From UBA11524 sp051883695 (GTDB lineage: Bacteria; Bacillota; Clostridia; Christensenellales; Aristaeellaceae): 64,000 nucleotides of DNA. The notes below the pieces were generated by a model that saw only the letters and a program-made list of their open reading frames with translations, was not told the DNA's origin and searched no databases. The position numbers were made by a program, and so were the translations under genes. Within the stretch, counting starts at the first letter, position 1. Every line of letters begins with the position of its first letter. Of the stretch, positions 59,708 to 64,000 are shown piece after piece. Location of the stretch: NCBI GenBank assembly GCA_051883695.1, contig JBJEUF010000034.1:8737-72736 (forward strand), read 5' to 3'.

Positions 59708-60193
59708 TTGTCTGAAACCCGACCCCGGAAGAAGGTCAATATCTATACGGACGGCGCCTGTTCCGGAAATCCCGGCCCGGGCGGCTGGGGCTGCATCCTT
59801 GAATTCGGCCCGCATCAGAAGGAAATGTCCGGCTATATGGCCGGAACGACAAACAACCGCATGGAGCTGTTCGCGGCGATCAGCGCCCTTGGCGCTTTGA
59901 AGGAGCCCTGCGACGTCACGCTGTATTCCGACAGCAACTATATGGTGCAGGCGTTCAACGACCATTGGATTGAGGGCTGGCAGAAGCGGGGATGGAAAAC
60001 GTCTACGGGCGCTCCTGTTGAGAATCAGGATCTTTGGTTCATCCTGCTGGCTCAGACGCGCAAGCACAACGTCAGGTTCGTCAAGGTCAAGGGGCATGCG
60101 GATCATCCGCAGAACAACCGCTGCGATGAGCTGGCGACCGGCGCAATCAAGGAGTACCGCCGGATCAACGCGCTGAAGGATGAGAATGAATGA
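59708..60193 (+). CDS. rnhA: Ribonuclease HI
   Basis: A 161-residue RNase H. The catalytic acids are visible: Asp15 (YTDGACSGNPGPGG), Glu53 (NNRMELFAA), Asp75 (LYSDSNY), and the fourth Asp in NNRCDELA. The basic protrusion GWQKRGWKTSTG is present as in E. coli RNase HI. It degrades the RNA strand of RNA-DNA hybrids. The start is TTG 59708 after GGGGAG. The stop overlaps the next start (ATGA, 60190-60193). Confidence 0.97.
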   Translation: MSETRPRKKVNIYTDGACSGNPGPGGWGCILEFGPHQKEMSGYMAGTTNNRMELFAAISALGALKEPCDVTLYSDSNYMVQAFNDHWIEGWQKRGWKTSTGAPVENQDLWFILLAQTRKHNVRFVKVKGHADHPQNNRCDELATGAIKEYRRINALKDENE

Positions 60194-60420
60194 CCTCCGT
60201 GAATGAAGAACGTCTGGCGCGGTTTGAGCAGATGAAGGCTGCAATCCAGCGGAACTATGATGATGCGGATGCCGAGATGAACAAGCTGAAGCGCGAGGGA
60301 AAGGAAAAGACCGCGACCTTCCGCACGTTGTTTGGCAAAAGAACACTGTACAGGCAGATGCTCAGCCTGTATGACATCTATGGGCTGTCCGAGAAGGGAA
60401 CAGATATATCTATTCGCTAA
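60190..60420 (+). CDS. Small charged helical protein, function unknown
   Basis: A 76-residue protein translationally coupled to rnhA by an ATGA overlap. It is rich in Glu, Lys and Arg and probably all-helical, with KLKREGKEKTATFRTLFGKR in the middle and LSLYDIYGLSEKG near the end. No domain recognised, no signal peptide. The coupling and normal codon use argue that it is real. A role next to RNase HI is only guilt by association. Confidence 0.7.
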   Translation: MTSVNEERLARFEQMKAAIQRNYDDADAEMNKLKREGKEKTATFRTLFGKRTLYRQMLSLYDIYGLSEKGTDISIR

Positions 60421-60471
60421 ACCACAGTTTTACGAATAGATTGGTACCATTTCAAAGGCGAGGAGGATTGC

Positions 60472-61584
60472 ATGGCGGATCATCTGTCCTATCGGGAAAA
60501 GCTCGACGCTGAGCGCATCGTGCAGATCCGTGAGATTGCCAAGGATCTTCCGCAGGCCTGCGGAGATTTTCTGCGTGCCATTGCGGTCACGACAGGCACC
60601 TTCACACGCCTTGCGTACGCAATCGACCTGAAGACCTTCTTTCATTTCTTGCAGACGGAGCGCGTTCAGTTTTCACACAAGCCGCTGTACGCATTCACGG
60701 ATGCGGATCTGGCGCTGCTCACGCAGAGCGATCTGACAGCCTATGTGGAGTATCTCACCTTCTACTACAAGGATGAGCCGGAAGCCGACGGCGAACCCCG
60801 GGCCTTGGTCAATCATGACCTGGCCATCAAACGCAAGCTCTGCTCGATCCGTTCCTTTTACGATTACCTGTTCAAGAACAACCGCGTGCCGTCAAACGTC
60901 ACGACGCTGGTACCGCTTCCGAAAATCCACGAAAAGCCGATCATCCGCCTGACCCTGGCTGAAATGCGGCGGATGCTGGAACAGGCTGCCACCGGCGATG
61001 ATCTGACAGCCCGGCAGAAGGCCTGGCACAAGCTGACCGTAAAGCGGGACTACGCGCTCATGTCCCTGTTTCTGGGCACGGGCATCCGTGTGTCAGAGTG
61101 CGTCGGCATGAACATCGCGGACGTCGATCTGGAAAATAATGCCTTCCTGGTTACCCGCAAGGGCGGCAATCAGGTTGTGCTGTATTTCCCGCCTGAGGTT
61201 GCCGAGGCGCTGGCGGAGTACATGCAGGAGCGCGAAGGCATTGAAGCGCTGCCGGGACACGAGGACGCGCTGTTCCTGTCTATGCAGCGCCGTCGGATCA
61301 CGCAGCGGGCGGTGCAGAATCTGGTCAAGAAATATGCAGCCGTCGCTGCGCCGCTCAAACCGAAGATCAGCCCCCACAAGCTGCGCAGCACCTTCGCCAC
61401 CAATCTGTACAACGCGACCGGCGATATCTACCTTGTCGCGGACGTGCTGGGACATTCCTCCGTGGATACAACCCGCAAGCACTATGCCGACATGACGGAC
61501 GCCCGCCGCCGGATGGCTGCCGAGCGTGTGGAGCTGCCGACCTTCGATGACGCATCGGGCGGCTCCGAATCCCAGAAAAAATGA
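60472..61584 (+). CDS. Tyrosine recombinase (Xer-like)
   Basis: A 370-residue site-specific recombinase. All six catalytic positions are visible: Arg206 (GTGIRVSE), Lys230 (TRKGG), His302 and Arg305 (PHKLRS), His328 (LGHSS), and the nucleophile Tyr338 (RKHYAD). The N-terminal SAM-like core-binding domain (about 25-135) is normal, with a longer than usual loop near 175-190. It could be the chromosome-dimer recombinase or an orphan integrase; there is no excisionase, attachment repeat or phage gene nearby. AGGAGG lies 6 bases before ATG 60472. Confidence 0.88.
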   Translation: MADHLSYREKLDAERIVQIREIAKDLPQACGDFLRAIAVTTGTFTRLAYAIDLKTFFHFLQTERVQFSHKPLYAFTDADLALLTQSDLTAYVEYLTFYYKDEPEADGEPRALVNHDLAIKRKLCSIRSFYDYLFKNNRVPSNVTTLVPLPKIHEKPIIRLTLAEMRRMLEQAATGDDLTARQKAWHKLTVKRDYALMSLFLGTGIRVSECVGMNIADVDLENNAFLVTRKGGNQVVLYFPPEVAEALAEYMQEREGIEALPGHEDALFLSMQRRRITQRAVQNLVKKYAAVAAPLKPKISPHKLRSTFATNLYNATGDIYLVADVLGHSSVDTTRKHYADMTDARRRMAAERVELPTFDDASGGSESQKK

Positions 61585-61612
61585 CGCTGAGATCAGTCAG
61601 CGTCGTTTTCGT
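61583..61612. terminator. Bidirectional terminator between the recombinase and Cys-rich genes
   Basis: An 8-bp stem GACGCTGA/TCAGCGTC (61583-61590, 61597-61604) with GTTTTCGTTT on the right and, on the minus strand, ATTTTTTCT beyond it. It overlaps both stop regions. Confidence 0.75.
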
Positions 61613-61778
61613 TTATCCTGATTCCGGAGATCCGGATCGCCCGGAAATCGACGGCATCCCCCATGCATTTCATGCAGTTGTCGCAGATCTTGTTGGGATC
61701 AAGGTCGCAGCGTTCGCATTCCCCGCAGCCGTCGCAGACCTTGTTATCCTCCAGCACACACATTTTCACCTTGGCCAT
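61593..61778 (-). CDS. Small Cys-rich protein, likely metal or Fe-S binding
   Basis: A 61-residue protein with eight cysteines: Cys7, then Cys15, 18, 21 and 24, and Cys32, 35 and 38, in CDGCGECERCDLDPNKICDNC. The CxxC spacings resemble ferredoxin-like or zinc-ribbon sites. GAGGTG lies 8 bases before ATG 61778, and a strong promoter faces lexA. Similar short proteins near lexA occur in Clostridia to my knowledge, but I cannot name a function. Its promoter neighbours the LexA-box-like site, so it might be damage-inducible. Confidence 0.75.
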   Translation of the reverse strand: MAKVKMCVLEDNKVCDGCGECERCDLDPNKICDNCMKCMGDAVDFRAIRISGIRINENDAD

Positions 61779-61800
61779 GTCAGCTCACCTCTTCGTGATG

Positions 61801-61829
61801 ATTATAGCACAATGAAGAAAATGATGCAA
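61801..61829 (-). promoter_or_regulatory. Sigma-A promoter for the Cys-rich gene
   Basis: On the minus strand, TTGCAT (61824-61829), 17 bases and TATAAT (61801-61806). Confidence 0.75.
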
Positions 61830-61834
61830 TAGAA

Positions 61835-61848
61835 CGAACAACTGTTTG
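61835..61848. promoter_or_regulatory. LexA (DinR) box
   Basis: CGAACAACTGTTTG matches the Gram-positive LexA consensus CGAACATATGTTCG at 11 of 14 positions. It overlaps the lexA -35 and lies 6 bases from the -35 of the divergent Cys-rich gene, so autoregulation, and possibly control of both genes, is likely. Confidence 0.7.
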
Positions 61849-61874
61849 ATTTTTTCTTTGCTTTATGCTATAAT
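61846..61874 (+). promoter_or_regulatory. Sigma-A promoter for lexA
   Basis: TTGATT (61846-61851), 17 bases and TATAAT (61869-61874). Confidence 0.8.
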
Positions 61875-61907
61875 GTATACGAAATCTATTGCGAAGGGGA
61901 TACGACC

Positions 61908-62519
61908 ATGCAAAGGCCTCGCGGAGACAATCAACAGCGCATTCTTGATTATATCAAGTCCGAGATCCAGACCAAGGGCTATCCGCCATCCGTGCGTGAG
62001 ATTGCCAATGCGGTGGGCCTGAAATCAACCTCAACGGTTCATGGGCATCTCCAGCGCCTTGAAAAGCGCGGTCTGCTCCATCGTGACGCGATGAAGCCCC
62101 GTGCCATGGAGGTTGTCGGAGACCCGAATTTCGTGCGCAACAACTCCACCGCAGTGCCGGTGATCGGCCGCGTGACGGCTGGTCTGCCGATTCTGGCGGA
62201 GGAAAATCTGGATGAGTACGTCGCCATCCCAGAGGTGATGCTCGGCGAGGGCGAACACTTCATCCTGCTCGTTCGCGGAGATTCCATGATTGAAGCCGGG
62301 ATTCTGGACGGAGATTACATCGTCGTGCGGAAAACCTCCGAAGCGCTCAATGGCGAAATCGTCGTCGCGATGATTGATGATTCCGCAACGGTGAAGCGCT
62401 ATTTCAAGGAGAACGGTCGCTTCCGCCTGCAGCCGGAAAACCACACCATGGCGCCGATCTACACGGATGAGGTGACCATCCTCGGCAAGGTTGTGTCGCT
62501 GTATCGTCTGGTCAAGTGA
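61908..62519 (+). CDS. lexA: SOS repressor LexA
   Basis: A 203-residue repressor. Residues 1-70 are the winged-helix DNA-binding domain (GYPPSVREIANAVGLKSTSTVHGHL). The self-cleavage site is Ala91-Gly92, and the Ser126 (GDSM) and Lys163 (TVKR) dyad is present, so RecA-stimulated autoproteolysis should work. GAAGGGG precedes ATG 61908. It is regulated by the LexA box in its own promoter. Monocistronic. Confidence 0.98.
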   Translation: MQRPRGDNQQRILDYIKSEIQTKGYPPSVREIANAVGLKSTSTVHGHLQRLEKRGLLHRDAMKPRAMEVVGDPNFVRNNSTAVPVIGRVTAGLPILAEENLDEYVAIPEVMLGEGEHFILLVRGDSMIEAGILDGDYIVVRKTSEALNGEIVVAMIDDSATVKRYFKENGRFRLQPENHTMAPIYTDEVTILGKVVSLYRLVK

Positions 62520-62552
62520 TGTCTGCTACTCCCCTTTTGTGAGACTTCCGTT

Positions 62553-62586
62553 CGGGTCTTCCGGCTGTGGAAGGCCCGTTCTTCTA
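62553..62586 (+). terminator. Terminator of lexA
   Basis: A 10-bp stem with one G-T pair (CGGGTCTTCC with GGAAGGCCCG, 62553-62562 and 62569-62578) is followed by TTCTTCT. Confidence 0.7.
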
Positions 62587-62631
62587 TTCGCAAAATGAAA
62601 CTAAATATCCTATGAAAGGGTTTCGGATATC

Positions 62632-62660
62632 TTGTAATCGGTATGCGATTGTGCTATAAT
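62632..62660 (+). promoter_or_regulatory. Sigma-A promoter for the hemolysin III gene
   Basis: TTGTAA (62632-62637), 17 bases and TATAAT (62655-62660). Confidence 0.75.
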
Positions 62661-62691
62661 GGGTTCATCCCAATCAAGGAGGCGTCCCCAC

Positions 62692-63360
62692 ATGGAGCAA
62701 ACCCATCAAAAGCAGCATCGCATCTCCATTCCCAAATACACCCTCGGCGAGGAGCTGATGAACAGCATCACGCATGGCGTTGGTGCGTTGTGCGGCATTG
62801 CCGCGCTGGTGCTGTGCATCGTCAAAAGCTGCAATCCGCTGGATGGCTATAAGCTGGCTTCCAGCATCGTGTTCGGCCTTACCTTCACGCTGCTGTATCT
62901 GATGAGCTGCCTTTACCACGCGCTCAAGGTGAATCGCGCCAAGCGCGTATTCCGCGTGATTGACCACTGCACTATCTTCCTGCTGATTGCCGGTACCTAT
63001 ACGCCCTATACGCTGATTACGCTGCATGGCGTCACGGGCTGGATCCTGTTCGGCATCGTGTGGGGTGTTGGCATCCTCGGCATTGTGCTGAATGCGGTCA
63101 ATCTGAAAAAATTCGCAAAGCTCTCCGTGTTCTGTTACATTGCGCTGGGCTGGGTGGTGCTCTTTGCCAGCGGGCAGCTGATCGCGTCCCTCGATCACAC
63201 AGGGCTGATGCTCCTGCTGGCCGGTGGCATCGCATATACGGTGGGCGCAGTCCTCTATGCCATTGGCTCGAAGAAGCGCTATTTCCATTCGATCTTCCAT
63301 TTCTTCTGCCTGATCGGAACCGCGCTGCATTTCTTCTCCATCTATCTCTATGTGCTGTAA
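62692..63360 (+). CDS. Hemolysin III / PAQR-family membrane protein (YqfA-like)
   Basis: A 222-residue protein with seven helices. It has the family metal and motif residues: EELMNSITHGVGAL at the start, SCLYHAL near 80 and RVIDHCTIFLLIAGTYTPY near 95-113, and FHSIFHFFCLIGTALHF at the end (His residues of the PAQR site). Despite the name, bacterial members act in membrane-lipid homeostasis rather than hemolysis. AAGGAGG lies before ATG 62692. It is followed within 11 bases by the sulfoxide reductase gene. Confidence 0.92.
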   Translation: MEQTHQKQHRISIPKYTLGEELMNSITHGVGALCGIAALVLCIVKSCNPLDGYKLASSIVFGLTFTLLYLMSCLYHALKVNRAKRVFRVIDHCTIFLLIAGTYTPYTLITLHGVTGWILFGIVWGVGILGIVLNAVNLKKFAKLSVFCYIALGWVVLFASGQLIASLDHTGLMLLLAGGIAYTVGAVLYAIGSKKRYFHSIFHFFCLIGTALHFFSIYLYVL

Positions 63361-63371
63361 GGAGGCTGCCC

Positions 63372-63869
63372 ATGCATCACACGATCAACTGGCCCGCTGA
63401 GAAGACGGCGCTGTACGCGACGCTGTCCGGTCAGCTGTCCGCATTGGTGGACGGCTGTGCCCCTGTGTCCGCTCTGTCCAACGCATCAGCACTCCTGTGG
63501 GAAGCATTGCCGCAGATCAACTGGTGCGGTTTCTACCTGCTGAAAGACAATGCATTGCACCTGGGCCCCTTCCAGGGGAAAACGGCCTGCATTCTGATCC
63601 CTGTCGGACGCGGCGTATGCGGCACGGCGGCAGCGCAAAGAAAGCTGCAGCTTGTTCCGGACGTGTCGCTCTTCCCGGGACATATCGCCTGTGACAGCGC
63701 ATCCCGTTCAGAAATCGTCATTCCGCTGCTATCCGGCGATACGCTGCTGGGTGTGCTTGATATGGACGCGCCCGTCATCAACCGTTTCGATGCGCAGGAC
63801 GCTGCCGGTCTGACGGAGATTGCTCGAATTTTGACAACGGATGTGGACTGGACGCACGGCCTGCTGTGA
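63372..63869 (+). CDS. msrC: Free methionine-(R)-sulfoxide reductase (GAF domain, MsrC/YebR)
   Basis: A 165-residue single GAF-domain enzyme. The three redox cysteines of the family are Cys73 (GKTACI), Cys83 (GVCGTAA) and Cys107 (HIACD), and WCGFYLL starts the domain core. It reduces free Met-R-sulfoxide using thioredoxin. AAGGAGG lies before ATG 63372, and the gene is co-transcribed with the hemolysin III gene. Confidence 0.94.
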   Translation: MHHTINWPAEKTALYATLSGQLSALVDGCAPVSALSNASALLWEALPQINWCGFYLLKDNALHLGPFQGKTACILIPVGRGVCGTAAAQRKLQLVPDVSLFPGHIACDSASRSEIVIPLLSGDTLLGVLDMDAPVINRFDAQDAAGLTEIARILTTDVDWTHGLL

Positions 63870-63886
63870 TTCCGGCACAATCGAAA

Positions 63887-63928
63887 GGGGCAGAGGAGCA
63901 TTGATCGCTCCCCTGCCCTGCTTTCAGT
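63887..63928 (+). terminator. Terminator of the hemolysin III-msrC transcript
   Basis: An imperfect 12-bp stem (GGGGCAGAGGAGC with GCTCCCCTGCCC; one mismatch) is followed by TGCTTTC. Confidence 0.55.
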
Positions 63929-63930
63929 TT

Positions 63931-63946
63931 ATGCTAATTCTCGTTA
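63931..63946. repeat. End of a further MITE-like element (terminal repeat only)
   Basis: ATGCTAATTCTCGTTA resembles the terminal repeats of the elements at 44.6 and 58.6 kb (CTAATTCTC core). The sequence after it does not match their interiors, so it is a different or decayed family member that continues beyond the window. No gene is seen in 63870-64000. Confidence 0.45.
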
Positions 63947-64000
63947 AGTAGGGTCCCCTCCGCAACCCCGCACCCCAAGAAACACCTGGCTTTTCGCCGC

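Noticed and set aside
60472..61584. Integrase of a prophage or genomic island
   Set aside because: No phage genes, attachment repeats or tRNA nearby, and neighbours are housekeeping genes.

Overview
The window is about 60% G+C and reads as a chromosome segment of an endospore-forming member of the Firmicutes, class Clostridia. The evidence is sporulation genes (spoVT, yqfC, yqfD, a CwlJ-type cortex hydrolase, a SpoVB-like flippase), AGGAGG ribosome sites, sigma-A promoters with 17-bp spacers, and Firmicutes gene orders (yqfC-yqfD-phoH-pgpH-ybeY-cdd-era; dprA-topA-trmFO-hslVU; spoVT-spoVB-mazG-hup-rqcP). Genus cannot be told from sequence alone. I see no tRNA, rRNA, CRISPR array, prophage or intact insertion sequence.

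Layout. 0-14 kb: housekeeping genes on both strands (SLOG protein fragment, lepA, a secreted FAD/FMN reductase, plsY, der, a DUF512 radical-SAM protein, murA, a decayed MATE transporter, an ABC-F ATPase, cwlJ-like, a CapA-like protein, mreB). 14.3-14.7 kb: a non-coding duplication of a ~175-bp unit dense in TGTGTCA/TGACACA motifs. 14.8-21.4 kb: sporulation, RNA and c-di-AMP genes, including a ybeY-cdd gene fusion. 21.5-29.4 kb: ychF, an ATP-grasp enzyme, then the leftward spoVT-spoVB-mazG-hup-rqcP-ispDF block.

29.6-44.5 kb is the most distinctive part. It holds, all rightward, a DmpA-type P1 peptidase, a transglutaminase-fold protein, a complete Opp-type peptide importer (SBP, two permeases, two ATPases), then an alanine-racemase-like enzyme, an M20 amidohydrolase, a DppA-type D-aminopeptidase, an LD-carboxypeptidase and a serine beta-lactamase-fold hydrolase. 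Known activities of these families suggest uptake and breakdown of D-amino-acid-containing (probably murein-derived) peptides, comparable in logic to the Bacillus dpp-ykf operon. Two features are unusual: the OppC-like permease carries a roughly 250-residue extracytoplasmic insertion containing SH3-like repeats, and the substrate-binding protein has a signal peptide but no lipobox.

44.5-64 kb: a MITE-like hairpin repeat (copies at 44.6 and 58.6 kb, a related end at 63.9 kb), an unlisted 39-residue membrane peptide, corA with a leader peptide, a run of membrane proteins ending in a secreted SGNH hydrolase, the dprA-topA-trmFO-hslV-hslU block, proC, rnhA, a tyrosine recombinase, and lexA facing a small Cys-rich gene across a LexA-box-like site. 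The window ends with hemolysin-III and free-methionine-sulfoxide reductase genes.
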